DNA of 64,000 bases from Litorivita pollutaquae (GTDB taxonomy: Bacteria; Pseudomonadota; Alphaproteobacteria; Rhodobacterales; Rhodobacteraceae): contig NZ_KZ826481.1 of assembly GCF_003205515.1 (NCBI RefSeq), forward strand, positions 290,660 through 354,659, read 5' to 3'. Position 1 is the first letter of the stretch, and each line of letters opens with the position of its first letter. Position numbers and translations under genes: made by a program. The notes under the pieces are model-generated. The model was not told where the DNA came from, searched no databases, and was given only the letters and a program-made list of their open reading frames with translations. Shown piece after piece: positions 1 to 9,096 of this stretch.

Positions 1-831
1 CCGGTGTTGATCCTTGTGGCATTTTCGGCGGTGATCCCGTTGATGACCGTGGTGAATTACGCCTTTCAAGACACGTTCGGGAACAACAAATTCTTCTGGG
101 CGGGTCTGGAATGGTTCGAAGAATTGCTCGACAGCGAACGGATGTGGGGCGCATTGGGGCGGCAATTGGCATTTTCGGGCATCATCCTCGCCATCGAGGT
201 GCCCTTGGGAATTTTTGTGGCGTTGCATATGCCGAAAAAGGGATTTTGGGCGAGCTTTTGCCTCGTGTTGATGTCCCTGCCTTTGTTGATCCCGTGGAAT
301 GTCGTCGGGACGATTTGGCAGGTTTTTGGCCGTGTCGACATTGGCCTTTTGGGTTATACCCTTGATAAATTGGGGATTTCCTACAACTACACGCAAGATT
401 TCTTTGCCGCTTGGGCGACCGTGATCGTCATGGATGTTTGGCATTGGACCTCTTTGGTGGCGCTTTTGGCCTATGCCGGTTTGCAATCCATTCCCGACGC
501 CTATTACCAAGCCGCAAAAATCGATCAGGCCAGTCGTTGGAAGGTGTTCCGCTACATCGAGTTACCCAAGATGCAGGGCGTGTTGATGATCGCCATTCTG
601 CTGCGGTTTATGGACAGTTTCATGATCTATACCGAACCCTTTGTGGTGACCGGTGGCGGTCCGGGCAATTCGACGACCTTCTTGTCAATCGACCTCGTGA
701 AGATGGCATTGGGGCAGTTTGACCTTGGTCCTGCGGCGGCCTTCTCATTGATGTATTTCCTCGTGATCCTGTTGATTTCATGGGTGTTCTACACCGTGAT
801 GACGAACCTCGACAAAAGGGATGGAGTGTAA
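1..831 (+). CDS. glpP: Glycerol ABC transporter permease GlpP (5' end cut by window)
   Basis: This is an inner-membrane permease subunit of a binding-protein-dependent sugar or polyol importer. Codons are open from base 1, so the true start lies upstream; about 276 residues are visible. The visible part has several hydrophobic segments and the cytoplasmic EAA-type loop (AAKIDQASRWKVFRYIELP) that docks on the ATPase, the hallmark of the MalF/UgpA-like family. The assignment to glycerol rests on context: a second permease, a small DUF2160 protein, a periplasmic binding protein and glycerol kinase follow, which is the order known for the rhizobial glpSTPQUV glycerol importer. The two ATPase genes (glpS, glpT) are expected just left of the window. 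The stop codon shares one base with the start of the next gene (TAATG), which suggests translational coupling. Confidence 0.85.
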   Translation, partial: PVLILVAFSAVIPLMTVVNYAFQDTFGNNKFFWAGLEWFEELLDSERMWGALGRQLAFSGIILAIEVPLGIFVALHMPKKGFWASFCLVLMSLPLLIPWNVVGTIWQVFGRVDIGLLGYTLDKLGISYNYTQDFFAAWATVIVMDVWHWTSLVALLAYAGLQSIPDAYYQAAKIDQASRWKVFRYIELPKMQGVLMIAILLRFMDSFMIYTEPFVVTGGGPGNSTTFLSIDLVKMALGQFDLGPAAAFSLMYFLVILLISWVFYTVMTNLDKRDGV

Positions 832-1670
832 TGGCTGATCGTTCTGCACAGCGGCGCAAACCCACCCTGCGGTTCAATAGTTCCGTGGTAGTGATGGGGC
901 TTTATCTGCTGTTCCTGCTCTTGCCGATCTACTGGCTGTTCAACATGAGCCTAAAGAGCAATTCGGAAATTCTGGGACAATTCTCGCTTTGGCCGCGCGA
1001 TCTCACCTTGCGCAATTATGTGGTGATCCTAACCGATGCGAGCTGGTATATGGGCTACGTGAACTCCTTGATCTATGTGGTTATAAACACGGTGATTTCC
1101 ATCGCGGTTGCCCTGCCCGCCGCCTATGCGTTTTCGCGCTACAGCTTCTTGGGCGACAAACATCTGTTTTTCTGGCTGCTGACCAACCGGATGGCCCCGC
1201 CTGCGGTCTTCGCATTGCCGTTTTTCCAACTCTATTCCTCAGTCGGATTGTTCGACACGCATATCGCCGTGGCCCTCGCGCATTGCCTGTTCAACGTGCC
1301 TTTGGCGGTGTGGATTTTGGAAGGATTCATGCGCGGCGTGCCCAAAGAGATCGACGAGACTGCCTATATCGACGGCTACGGGTTCGGGCGGTTTTTTACG
1401 AGAATTTTCATGCCCTTGATCGCCAGCGGTATCGGCGTCGCCGCCTTCTTTTGCTTTATGTTCTCATGGGTTGAATTGCTGTTGTCGCGCACATTGACAT
1501 CGGTCGAGGCCAAACCCATCGCCGCCACGATGACCCGCACAGCAGGCGCGTCAGGCATGGATTGGGGCGTCTTGGCCGCAGCCGGGATTTTAACAATCGT
1601 TCCGGGGGCTTTGGTGATCTATTTCGTACGCAATTACATTGCAAAGGGCTTTGCCCTTGGGCGGGTGTGA
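831..1670 (+). CDS. glpQ: Glycerol ABC transporter permease GlpQ
   Basis: This is the second permease of the importer, 279 residues, resembling the MalG/UgpE side of the heterodimer. The ATG at 831 is preferred over an in-frame start at 780 because it overlaps the glpP stop (TAATG) and has GGAG just upstream. The N-terminus is a short basic segment followed by a transmembrane helix (VVMGLYLLFLLLPIYWLF), and further helices run to the C-terminus. An EAA-like loop is visible around EIDETAYIDGYGFGRFFTRIFMP. With GlpP it should form the glycerol channel in the cytoplasmic membrane, driven by ATPases encoded outside the window. Uptake of a related polyol instead of glycerol cannot be excluded from sequence. 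Confidence 0.87.
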   Translation: MADRSAQRRKPTLRFNSSVVVMGLYLLFLLLPIYWLFNMSLKSNSEILGQFSLWPRDLTLRNYVVILTDASWYMGYVNSLIYVVINTVISIAVALPAAYAFSRYSFLGDKHLFFWLLTNRMAPPAVFALPFFQLYSSVGLFDTHIAVALAHCLFNVPLAVWILEGFMRGVPKEIDETAYIDGYGFGRFFTRIFMPLIASGIGVAAFFCFMFSWVELLLSRTLTSVEAKPIAATMTRTAGASGMDWGVLAAAGILTIVPGALVIYFVRNYIAKGFALGRV

Positions 1671-1710
1671 TCATGGGCTTTGTGATATTTAGCCACAACC
1701 AAGGAGCGGC

Positions 1711-1986
1711 ATGATGGCCTGGATGGCATGGACATGGCCGACGGCGATTTTCTTTTGCGTGATCGCTGCGCTTTTGATCGTTTTTACTGTTTTGGCGATC
1801 AAATTCCCCGAGACCCCGCGCAAAGGCATTTTGCAAATTGAAACCACGCGCGGCGACCGGTTGTTCATCACACTGCTCGGCTCGGCTTTTATCAATCTCG
1901 CATGGCTTGCTATGGGGTTTGGCCCCCAACCCTATGCAATGATTGTCTGCTTTATCTACGCCCTCGCGGTTTTCCGCTGGGTCTAG
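1711..1986 (+). CDS. glpU: Small DUF2160 membrane protein of the glycerol importer (GlpU-like)
   Basis: This is a 91-residue protein with about three hydrophobic helices, including TAIFFCVIAALLIVFTVLAI, FITLLGSAFINLAWLAMGF and YAMIVCFIYALAVF. It matches the DUF2160 type of small integral membrane proteins that sit between the permease and binding-protein genes in glycerol ABC operons (GlpU in rhizobia). Two ATGs lie side by side at 1711 and 1714; AAGGAG at 1701-1706 is better spaced for the second, so the protein may be one residue shorter. It lies 40 bases after glpQ and is transcribed with it. Its exact role is not known; an accessory part of the membrane complex is likely. Confidence 0.78.
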   Translation: MMAWMAWTWPTAIFFCVIAALLIVFTVLAIKFPETPRKGILQIETTRGDRLFITLLGSAFINLAWLAMGFGPQPYAMIVCFIYALAVFRWV

Positions 1987-1997
1987 ATGAGACCACC

Positions 1998-2028
1998 GCA
2001 ACCAACGGGTCGGGAGGGCTCGGGTTGC
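1998..2028 (+). promoter_or_regulatory. Stem-loop between glpU and glpV
   Basis: GCAACC at 1998-2003 and GGTTGC at 2023-2028 can form a six-pair stem with a G-rich loop. No T-run follows, so it is not a classical terminator. Its position directly before the binding-protein gene fits an RNA-processing or mRNA-stabilising element that raises binding-protein dosage, as seen in other ABC operons. That role is inference. Confidence 0.35.
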
Positions 2029-2062
2029 ACGTATGTTAACGGTTCGAAAGGGAGGAAAACCA

Positions 2063-3784
2063 ATGAACCTGAAGTATAAATCCTCAACAGCGCTCGGCAT
2101 GGCGTTGGCCCTCATGGCCAATCCCGCGTTTGCCGACATGGAGGCCGCAAAAAGCTTCCTCGATGCCGAGATTGGCGATCTTTCGGCGCTGACCCGCGCC
2201 GATCAAGAAGCAGAAATGCAATGGTTCATCGATGCCGCCAAACCGATGGCCGGCATGGAAATCAAAGTTGTTTCCGAAACCATCACCACCCATGAATACG
2301 AGAGCAAAGTATTGGCTCCGGCCTTCTCCGCAATCACCGGGATCAAGGTGTCCCATGATCTGATCGGCGAAGGCGATGTTGTCGAAAAGCTGCAAACTCA
2401 GATGCAATCGGGCGAAAACATCTATGATGCGTATATCAACGACAGCGATTTGATCGGCACCCATTGGCGGTATCAACAGGCGCGCAATCTGACCGACTGG
2501 ATGGAAAATGAAGCCGCAGATGTCACCAACCCCGGCCTTGATCTGGCCGATTACATCGGCACCTCCTTTACCACGGCGCCCGATGGCAACCTTTATCAAT
2601 TACCCGACCAGCAATTCGCGAACCTCTATTGGTTCCGCTATGATTGGTTCAACGACGACAAGAACAAAACCGACTTCAAAGAAAAATACGGCTATGACCT
2701 TGGCGTTCCGGTGAATTGGTCTGCCTATGAAGACATCGCGGAATTCTTCACCGGCCGCGATTTGTCGCATATGGGCGTTGATGGCGATGTCTTTGGCAAC
2801 ATGGATTACGGCAAGAAGGATCCCTCGCTTGGCTGGCGGTACACCGATGCGTGGTTGTCGATGGCCGGGGCCGGATCCAAGGGCGAGCCAAACGGTGTGC
2901 CCGTCGATGAATGGGGCATTCGCGTCAATGAAAAATCGCAACCGGTCGGGTCCTGCGTCACCCGCGGCGGCGCCACCAACGGCCCCGCAGCGGTCTATGC
3001 GGTGACCAAGGCGATTGAATGGTTGGAAAAATACACGCCCCCGGCGGCGGCTGGCATGACCTTCTCCGAAGCCGGCCCGATCCCCGCGCAAGGCAACGTG
3101 GCCCAGCAAATGTTCTGGTACACAGCGTTCACGGCCGACACGGTCAAACCCGACCTGCCGGTGATGAACGAGGATGGCTCGCCGAAATGGCGCATGGCCC
3201 CCTCGCCCCACGGCGCATATTGGGAAGAAGGCACCAAGATTGGATATCAGGACGTGGGCTCTTGGACATTGATGAAATCCACGCCCGTGGACCGTGCCAA
3301 AGCGGCATGGCTCTATGCGCAATTCGTCACCTCCAAAACCGTGGACGTGAAGAAAGCCCATGTCGGTCTGACCTTCATTCGCCAATCGACCATCGAGCAT
3401 GAAAGCTTCACCGAGCGCGCGGATAAACTTGGCGGTTTGGTCGAATTCTACCGCTCGCCGGCCCGCGTGGCATGGTCGCCCACCGGCACCAATGTCCCCG
3501 ATTATCCGAAGTTGGCGCAGCTGTGGTGGCAGAACATCGGCGACGCCATGTCTGGCGCCAAAACCCCGCAAGAGGCATTGGATAGCCTCTGCGCTGATCA
3601 GGAAAAGGTCATGGCCCGTTTGGAACGTGCAGGCGTTCAAGGCGAAATCGGCCCCAAGCTGAACGAGGAGAAAGACGCCGAATATTGGTTGTCGCAGCCC
3701 GGTTCGCCCAAAGCGAAATTGGCCAATGAGGACGAAGAACCCAAGACCGTCGCTTATGACGAGCTGATCAAGTCCTGGCAGTAA
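2063..3784 (+). CDS. glpV: Glycerol ABC transporter periplasmic binding protein GlpV
   Basis: This is a large extracellular solute-binding protein, 573 residues, of the family 1 (MalE/UgpB-like) type. The ATG at 2063 is chosen because GGAGG sits at 2051-2055 with ideal spacing and because a clean signal peptide then starts the protein (MNLKYKSSTALGMALALMAN, cleavage after PAFA, before DMEA). It should capture the substrate in the periplasm and deliver it to GlpP/GlpQ. The size, larger than most sugar-binding proteins, agrees with binding proteins of rhizobial and rhodobacteral glycerol importers. The gene is last in the transporter block, behind a stem-loop, and is followed by glpK. The substrate assignment comes mainly from glpK. 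Confidence 0.87.
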   Translation: MNLKYKSSTALGMALALMANPAFADMEAAKSFLDAEIGDLSALTRADQEAEMQWFIDAAKPMAGMEIKVVSETITTHEYESKVLAPAFSAITGIKVSHDLIGEGDVVEKLQTQMQSGENIYDAYINDSDLIGTHWRYQQARNLTDWMENEAADVTNPGLDLADYIGTSFTTAPDGNLYQLPDQQFANLYWFRYDWFNDDKNKTDFKEKYGYDLGVPVNWSAYEDIAEFFTGRDLSHMGVDGDVFGNMDYGKKDPSLGWRYTDAWLSMAGAGSKGEPNGVPVDEWGIRVNEKSQPVGSCVTRGGATNGPAAVYAVTKAIEWLEKYTPPAAAGMTFSEAGPIPAQGNVAQQMFWYTAFTADTVKPDLPVMNEDGSPKWRMAPSPHGAYWEEGTKIGYQDVGSWTLMKSTPVDRAKAAWLYAQFVTSKTVDVKKAHVGLTFIRQSTIEHESFTERADKLGGLVEFYRSPARVAWSPTGTNVPDYPKLAQLWWQNIGDAMSGAKTPQEALDSLCADQEKVMARLERAGVQGEIGPKLNEEKDAEYWLSQPGSPKAKLANEDEEPKTVAYDELIKSWQ

Positions 3785-3796
3785 CCACATGGTGGG

Positions 3797-3822
3797 GGCC
3801 GCGCGGCGCGACCTGCGCGGCC
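3797..3822 (+). terminator. GC-rich hairpin after glpV (possible partial terminator)
   Basis: GGCCGCGC at 3797-3804 and GCGCGGCC at 3815-3822 form an eight-pair perfect stem with a ten-base loop. There is no T-run directly after it, so it may only attenuate read-through into glpK or protect the transporter mRNA 3' end. The 140-base gap between glpV and glpK holds nothing else obvious. Confidence 0.45.
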
Positions 3823-3926
3823 TCGATCCGTTTATACCTGATGGTTCGGCCCCGCTTGTCCCATCTTGTACCCGCGCTTGCGGGTCGCCGTAGTCCACAT
3901 GAATTCACGACCGGAGCGCCCATTCC

Positions 3927-5426
3927 ATGAGCCATATCCTCGCCATCGACCAAGGCACCACCTCCAGCCGCGCCATTCTTTTTGACGCGCAGATGAAGAT
4001 CGTCGCCACGGCACAAGAGGAATTCGAACAACATTATCCGGCCTCGGGTTGGGTCGAACATGATCCGTCCGATTTATGGTCAACGACGGCGGGCACCTGC
4101 CGCGCGGTGATCGAGCGCGCAGGCCTGACCGCCGCAGACATCACCGCCATCGGCATCACCAACCAACGCGAGACCACCGTGGTATGGGACAAATCCACCG
4201 GCCAGCCCATTCACAACGCCATCGTGTGGCAAGACCGGCGCACCTCGGACACCTGCGCCGCGCTGCGCGAAGCCGGTCACGAACCGATGGTCACCGACCG
4301 CACCGGGCTTTTGCTCGATCCGTATTTTTCCGGCACCAAATTGAAATGGATATTGGATCATGTCGAAGGGGCGCGGGCGCGGGCAGAAGCGGGCGAATTG
4401 CTATTTGGGACGGTCGATAGTTTTCTGATCTGGAAACTCACCGGCGGCGCCGTCCATGCCACAGATGCCACAAATGCCGCGCGCACGCTTCTCTATGACA
4501 TCCGCAAGGGCCGCTGGAGCCGGACGATGTGCGATCTTTTGGAGATCCCCATACAGATGCTGCCCGAGGTGCGCGATTGCGCCGCCGATTATGGCGTCAC
4601 CCGCGCCGACCTCTTTGGGCGCGAAATCCCGATTTCGGGCGTTGCGGGCGATCAACAGGCCGCCACCGTTGGGCAGGCCTGTTTCGCGCCGGGGATGATG
4701 AAATCCACCTATGGCACCGGGTGTTTTGCTTTGCTCAACACGGGCGATGCGCCTGTGGTGTCGCATAATCGCCTGCTGACCACGATTGCCTATCAACTCG
4801 ACGGCAAACCGACCTATGCGCTTGAAGGATCGATCTTTATCGCGGGGGCGGTGGTGCAATGGCTGCGCGATGGTTTGAAAATCATCCGCGACGCCAAGGA
4901 AACACAGCCCCTCGCCGAAGCCGCCGATCCACAGCAGGATGTCATTCTTGTGCCCGCCTTCACGGGGCTTGGCGCACCGTATTGGAACGCCGATTGCCGC
5001 GGCGCGATCTATGGATTGTCGCGCAATTCCGGCCCCGCCGAATTTGCCCGCGCAGCATTGGAAAGTGTCGGCTTTCAAACGCTTGACCTTTTGGAAGCGA
5101 TGCGTGCCGATTGGGCCGATGCCACATCCGGACAGACCGCAGAAGGCGTTTTGCGGGTCGACGGAGGTATGAGCGCATCAGATTGGGCGATGCAGTTTTT
5201 GTCCGATATCATCGGCGCGCCAGTGGACCGGCCAGAGGTTCTGGAGACGACGGCGCTTGGTGCGGCATGGCTGGCCGGGATGCAGGCGGGGCTTTATCCG
5301 GACATGGACGGATTTGCCAAAGAATGGGCGCTTGAACGGCGGTTCGCCCCCGCGATGGACGACACCACCCGCAACGCCAAAACCGCGCGGTGGAAATCCG
5401 CCGTTCAGGCGACGATGTCGGTATGA
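3927..5426 (+). CDS. glpK: Glycerol kinase
   Basis: Glycerol kinase phosphorylates imported glycerol to sn-glycerol 3-phosphate in the cytoplasm. The 499-residue protein has the usual family length and the FGGY-kinase phosphate-1 motif at the N-terminus ([15 protein letters not shown]). Other family signatures are [16 protein letters not shown], the [14 protein letters not shown] segment, [25 protein letters not shown], and the C-terminal [20 protein letters not shown]. The start at 3927 gives the classical [11 protein letters not shown] beginning. It follows the glycerol importer and its last four bases overlap the next gene, so it is probably coupled to that dehydrogenase. Family members are often feedback-controlled by fructose 1,6-bisphosphate; nothing here shows whether that applies. 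Confidence 0.97.
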   Translation: MSHILAIDQGTTSSRAILFDAQMKIVATAQEEFEQHYPASGWVEHDPSDLWSTTAGTCRAVIERAGLTAADITAIGITNQRETTVVWDKSTGQPIHNAIVWQDRRTSDTCAALREAGHEPMVTDRTGLLLDPYFSGTKLKWILDHVEGARARAEAGELLFGTVDSFLIWKLTGGAVHATDATNAARTLLYDIRKGRWSRTMCDLLEIPIQMLPEVRDCAADYGVTRADLFGREIPISGVAGDQQAATVGQACFAPGMMKSTYGTGCFALLNTGDAPVVSHNRLLTTIAYQLDGKPTYALEGSIFIAGAVVQWLRDGLKIIRDAKETQPLAEAADPQQDVILVPAFTGLGAPYWNADCRGAIYGLSRNSGPAEFARAALESVGFQTLDLLEAMRADWADATSGQTAEGVLRVDGGMSASDWAMQFLSDIIGAPVDRPEVLETTALGAAWLAGMQAGLYPDMDGFAKEWALERRFAPAMDDTTRNAKTARWKSAVQATMSV

Positions 5427-6559
5427 TCGCGCCCTTCGGATTTTCCGCGCCCGTGATCCGGTTTGGCCGCGGCGTTGCGCATGAAGCCGTGCCTGCGGCA
5501 ATTGCCTATAACGGGCCGGTGATCGTCGTGCATGGCAAACGCCCCGGCCCTGCGGCATGGTTGGTGGAGGCCCTGACCACGGCGGGGCGCGCACCGATCT
5601 GCCTTCCCTGCCCGCGCGAGCCGGACCTGCCGATGGTTGAATCGGCCCGACGCGAATTAAGCGGCGCAAACGCGGCAGTGATCATTGGCTTGGGAGGCGG
5701 CGCAGTGATCGATTTTGGCAAGGCTTTGGCGGCTCTGATCCCTGCTTCGCGCCCCGCAATCGATCACCTCGAAATCGTCGGCAAGGGCCTGCCGCTTTAT
5801 GCCGCGCCGCTGCCGTTCATCGCGATTCCGACCACGGCGGGCACCGGCGCAGAGGTCACCAAAAATGCAGTGATTGGCGTGCCGGATCATGGCCGCAAAG
5901 TGTCGTTGCGCGATGCGCGGACGCTGGCCGATCTGGCTTTGGTCGATCCGGCCTTGACCGATGGATGCCCCAATTCGGTGACGCTGGCCTCGGGGCTTGA
6001 TGCGATCACGCAGGTGATCGAGCCTTATTTGTGCACCCGCGCCACTCCGATGACCGATGCGCTGTGTCGGGCGGCTCTGCCGCGCGGGCTGTCCGGATTG
6101 GCACGGCTAATGGAGGGGGAAGATCCCGCAGCCCGCGACGATCTGGCCTTCTGCGCTCTGTCGGGCGGATTGGCCTTGGCCAATTCCGGCCTTGGCGCAG
6201 TGCATGGATTGGCCGGACCGATTGGCGGCATGGCCCCCGCCGCCGCCCATGGCGCGGTTTGCGGCGCGCTTTTACCGCATGTCTTCATAGCCAACACATC
6301 CGCCCTCCCCGCGCGGCGCCGTTTCCGCGAGGTCGAAGCGATGATCTGCTCCGCGCTCGAGCTGCCTGACATCAAAGCCCTTGCCACATGGACCCATGCC
6401 CGCGGGTTGCCCACCCTATCGGACATGGGGCTGACCCGCAGGGATCATCGCGCCGTGGCCGAAGCGGCGCTTGAATCCTCATCTATGAAAGCCAATCCCG
6501 CACCATTGGATCATGAGAGGCTTTGCGCGATCCTAGCAGCCGCCAGCGCCGCCCCTTAA
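5423..6559 (+). CDS. Iron-containing alcohol dehydrogenase family protein
   Basis: This is a 378-residue group III (Fe-type) alcohol dehydrogenase or maleylacetate-reductase-like enzyme. The start at 5423 overlaps the glpK stop by four bases (ATGA), the usual sign of translational coupling; a longer in-frame start at 5390 lies inside glpK and is less likely. Visible motifs are the NAD(P) loop [13 protein letters not shown], the family signature [16 protein letters not shown], the Asp of [12 protein letters not shown], and the His residues of GAVHGLAGP and [13 protein letters not shown]. The second of the four usual metal ligands, the His four residues after that Asp, is Gln here. Linkage to glpK suggests oxidation or reduction of a glycerol-related alcohol or aldehyde; the true substrate is unknown. 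Confidence 0.85.
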   Translation: MIAPFGFSAPVIRFGRGVAHEAVPAAIAYNGPVIVVHGKRPGPAAWLVEALTTAGRAPICLPCPREPDLPMVESARRELSGANAAVIIGLGGGAVIDFGKALAALIPASRPAIDHLEIVGKGLPLYAAPLPFIAIPTTAGTGAEVTKNAVIGVPDHGRKVSLRDARTLADLALVDPALTDGCPNSVTLASGLDAITQVIEPYLCTRATPMTDALCRAALPRGLSGLARLMEGEDPAARDDLAFCALSGGLALANSGLGAVHGLAGPIGGMAPAAAHGAVCGALLPHVFIANTSALPARRRFREVEAMICSALELPDIKALATWTHARGLPTLSDMGLTRRDHRAVAEAALESSSMKANPAPLDHERLCAILAAASAAP

Positions 6560-6657
6560 GTTAAGTCGCCGCCGCAGGGCCGCACGTCGTATATTGGCTT
6601 CGGATACTGCCCGAGACAGGGTAAAATAGGACCACTGCCACAATATTGAGGCCCGCC

Positions 6658-8085
6658 ATGTTCCTAAGTCTATTTGACATTTTCAAGGTTGGAATCGGCC
6701 CGTCGTCTTCGCATACGATGGGCCCGATGAGCGCCGCCGCACGGTTCCTCGATGCACTGCGCGGCGGGGCCGAACGCATCCCCGGCGCAGGGGATCTGAC
6801 ATCGATCAAGGCCTCGCTGCACGGCTCTTTGGCGTTCACCGGCAAAGGCCATGCCACCGACCGCGCGGTGATCTTGGGCCTGTGCGGCTTCGATCCGGCC
6901 ACTTTGGATCCGGATATGGCAGAATCGGCGTTGGCGCGGGTCTACGCCGAAAAGACCCTTACACCAAAAGGATTGCCGGCTCTGGCGTTTGATCCGGACT
7001 CTGATGTGATCTTTGACTACGGCCCGCCCCTGCCCGGTCATGCCAACGGGATGATCCTGCGCGCCTTTGATCCGCGCGGCGCGCCCTATTTGACGCAGAC
7101 CTATTATTCCGTCGGTGGAGGGTTTGTCGTGACCGAGGCCGAACTCTCCGCCACCGCCAAAGGCCAAGACGCGCTGCGCGCCGAAAAAGCCGCGCTCGGA
7201 TATCCCTACCCCTTTGGATCGGCGGCGGAAATGCTCGATATGGCGCGCGCAGCGGGGATCAGCATCGCCCAGATGAAGCGCGCCAATGAGTTGGCCCATA
7301 TGCACCACCCCGGCGGCGCAGACGGAGATCTCAACGCGCGAATTGATGCAATTTTGGGGATTATGGATGCGGTGATCACACGCGGTTTGGCGCAAGACGG
7401 CATTTTGCCGGGTGGGCTGAATGTGCGGCGGCGGGCTGGCGCGATCTACGCACAACTTATGGCCGAAGCCGGTCTCAACCGCGCGCACCCTCATACCGTC
7501 AACGATTACCTGTCCGTCTATGCAATGGCCGTGAACGAGGAAAACGCCGCAGGCGCGCGGGTGGTGACCGCGCCGACCAATGGCGCGGCGGGGGTGATCC
7601 CCTCGGTGCTGCGCTACTACCGCACGCAATGTATCGGTGCGACCGCCACGGGGGCGCGGGATTTCCTGCTGACGGCGGCGGCCCTTGGTGGGGTGATCAA
7701 GCACAACGCGTCGATCTCCGGCGCCGAAGTCGGGTGTCAGGGCGAAGTCGGTTCCGCCGCCGCCATGGCTGCCGGGGGGCTTTGTGCGGCGCTTGGCGGC
7801 AGCAATGAACAAATTGAAAATGCAGCAGAAATCGCATTGGAACATCATCTTGGCATGACCTGCGATCCGGCAGCGGGATTGGTGCAGGTGCCCTGTATCG
7901 AGCGCAACGGGTTGGGCGCGATCAAAGCCGTCTCGGCGGCGTCTCTGGCGCTGCGCGGCGACGGGCAACATTTCATGCCGCTGGACAATTGCATCGAGGC
8001 GATGCGTCAGACCGGGCATGATATGAGTGCCAAATATAAAGAAACCTCGCAAGGAGGCTTGGCCGTAAATCTGCCGGAATGTTGA
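6658..8085 (+). CDS. sdaA: L-serine ammonia-lyase (L-serine dehydratase)
   Basis: This enzyme converts L-serine to pyruvate and ammonia using a [4Fe-4S] cluster. The ATG at 6658 gives the family start [20 protein letters not shown], with GAGG six bases before it; the longer TTG start at 6646 is not needed. The 475-residue length fits the fused one-chain SdaA/SdaB type. The alpha-domain shows [20 protein letters not shown], and the cluster cysteines can be read in [17 protein letters not shown] and VPCIERNG. The gene stands alone, about 100 bases after the alcohol dehydrogenase and before a long sparse stretch, so it is probably its own transcription unit. It may help direct glycine, serine or glycerol carbon to pyruvate. 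Confidence 0.96.
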   Translation: MFLSLFDIFKVGIGPSSSHTMGPMSAAARFLDALRGGAERIPGAGDLTSIKASLHGSLAFTGKGHATDRAVILGLCGFDPATLDPDMAESALARVYAEKTLTPKGLPALAFDPDSDVIFDYGPPLPGHANGMILRAFDPRGAPYLTQTYYSVGGGFVVTEAELSATAKGQDALRAEKAALGYPYPFGSAAEMLDMARAAGISIAQMKRANELAHMHHPGGADGDLNARIDAILGIMDAVITRGLAQDGILPGGLNVRRRAGAIYAQLMAEAGLNRAHPHTVNDYLSVYAMAVNEENAAGARVVTAPTNGAAGVIPSVLRYYRTQCIGATATGARDFLLTAAALGGVIKHNASISGAEVGCQGEVGSAAAMAAGGLCAALGGSNEQIENAAEIALEHHLGMTCDPAAGLVQVPCIERNGLGAIKAVSAASLALRGDGQHFMPLDNCIEAMRQTGHDMSAKYKETSQGGLAVNLPEC

Positions 8086-8297
8086 TCCGACGGGTGGGGC
8101 CCTGCGGCTCTAAAGGGGGCAGATTCGCAATTTCCCCAAAAATCGCCTATACTTCGCATGGTATGTTTTGAGCGTCGCACAAGCTGCGGTCCCGAACGTA
8201 TGACCTGCAGTTTGTGGCGCCTGGCCTGCCTGTTCACCTCGCGGCCGGATGTTTGATCCGTGGTCTGCGCGTTCAACGCAACTGCATCGGTGGTGCT

Positions 8298-8372
8298 ATG
8301 ACCCTGTTTTCTTTTATAATTATTCTGGGGGCCGCGTCTATCGCGGCGATTTCCCTGTTGCTTGGCGTTTAA
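8298..8372 (+). CDS. Possible 24-residue hydrophobic peptide
   Basis: An ATG at 8298 opens a 24-codon frame that reads as almost one continuous hydrophobic helix (MTLFSFIIILGAASIAAISL followed by LLGV) and ends at TAA 8370-8372. The composition resembles genuine small single-pass membrane proteins. No good ribosome binding site is present, only GGTGGT upstream. It is a weak candidate and could be a chance frame. Confidence 0.25.
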   Translation: MTLFSFIIILGAASIAAISLLLGV

Positions 8373-8381
8373 GCCGACACT

Positions 8382-8489
8382 GTGCCTGTCAGATTTCCCC
8401 GCATCACGGCGCTGGTGAACCGGCGGCCGGTCTCGCGGATGCCGGAAGACGTGGCCCTGTTTTTGGGAACAGGTTTACGGCTTGGCTAA
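8382..8489 (+). CDS. Possible 35-residue basic peptide
   Basis: A GTG at 8382, nine bases after the preceding hydrophobic mini-ORF, opens 35 codons (VPVRFPRITALVNRRPVSRM at the start) ending at TAA 8487-8489. It is Arg-rich with a mildly hydrophobic end. There is no clear ribosome binding site; coupling to the preceding mini-ORF is the only argument for translation. I do not recognise it. Confidence 0.15.
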   Translation: MPVRFPRITALVNRRPVSRMPEDVALFLGTGLRLG

Positions 8490-8757
8490 GATACATCGGG
8501 GTGGGGTCATGCAGCCTTTTGCCGGCGCTCTACCTCCGCGCGGTCATCGGACTTGAAAAACGGAGTCGCCCAGCACCTGAGCAACAGCTTCCGGAGACCT
8601 GCGGCGGAACCGTTTGCGGCCCCCGCCAAGTTCATCAACGTATTTGGGCTTCATCACAGCACACATGCGAAGTGACCTAAACCGTCCTGTTTTGTGTCTC
8701 AGGAGGGGTGCTAACGTCATGATGTGCTTGAAAAACAATGCCCTCAAGGGGATGTTT

Positions 8758-8844
8758 TGGTGCGGTCGAGAAGACTCGAACTTCCACGGGTGTTACCCCA
8801 CAGCGACCTCAACGCTGCGCGTCTACCAATTCCGCCACGACCGC
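8758..8844 (-). tRNA. tRNA-Leu (anticodon GAG, CCA encoded)
   Basis: Read on the minus strand from 8844, the acceptor stem GCGGTCG pairs with CGACCGC. The D-arm has GGCGGAATTGGTAGACGC, the anticodon arm is CAGCG-TTGAGGT-CGCTG with anticodon GAG, a long class II variable arm follows, and the T-arm carries GTTCGAGTC. The discriminator is A and the CCA tail is encoded at 8760-8758. The GAG anticodon reads CTC (and CTT) leucine codons. It stands alone, without neighbouring tRNAs. Confidence 0.96.
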
Positions 8845-8990
8845 ACAGTCTGACTTGGTGAGGCGCTATCTAACGAAGGCGGCGCACGATGCCAAGAGGC
8901 AAAAGCCGCGCGGCGCAAATTATTTTGGCCTGCGGCGCGCGCAGGCCATGGGGGTGCAGATCATAAGGTCTATGGTGGCGCCCAAAGCAA

Positions 8991-9022
8991 AAACGCCGCC
9001 TTGAAAAATCAGGGCGGCGTTT
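8991..9022 (-). terminator. Intrinsic terminator of the peptidoglycan-binding protein gene
   Basis: AAACGCCGCC at 8991-9000 and GGCGGCGTTT at 9013-9022 form a ten-pair perfect stem with a twelve-base loop. On the minus strand the stem runs directly into GTTTTTGC, a good uridine tract. It lies about 75 bases past the stop of the minus-strand gene ending at 9097. Confidence 0.85.
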
Positions 9023-9096
9023 CTGTCTGATATATCGCCGGTGTGGAGCGAGACACGTGGTGTCCCTCTTCTCCCCCCTCCCCCCGGCTCTTTAGC

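Larger units (their letters stand above)
8086..8757. other. Gene-poor stretch between sdaA and tRNA-Leu
   Basis: About 670 bases hold no ORF with a recognisable product. Two very short ORFs are listed separately. Longer open frames here (8249-8680 plus, 8544-8747 minus) have compositions unlike the neighbouring proteins and no ribosome binding site, so I do not call them. No clear terminator for sdaA is visible. The stretch could hold a small RNA or a decayed gene. Confidence 0.4.

Noticed and set aside
3797-3822. Full rho-independent terminator before glpK
   Set aside because: The stem is strong but no uridine tract follows, so it is listed only as a possible partial terminator.
8249-8680. 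143-codon plus-strand open frame between sdaA and tRNA-Leu
   Set aside because: No ribosome binding site, many Cys/His/Trp residues unlike neighbouring proteins, no recognised motif; it also conflicts with the better-composed mini-ORFs.
8544-8747. 67-codon minus-strand ORF ending near the tRNA
   Set aside because: Arg-rich composition of an antisense frame, poor start context and no family resemblance.
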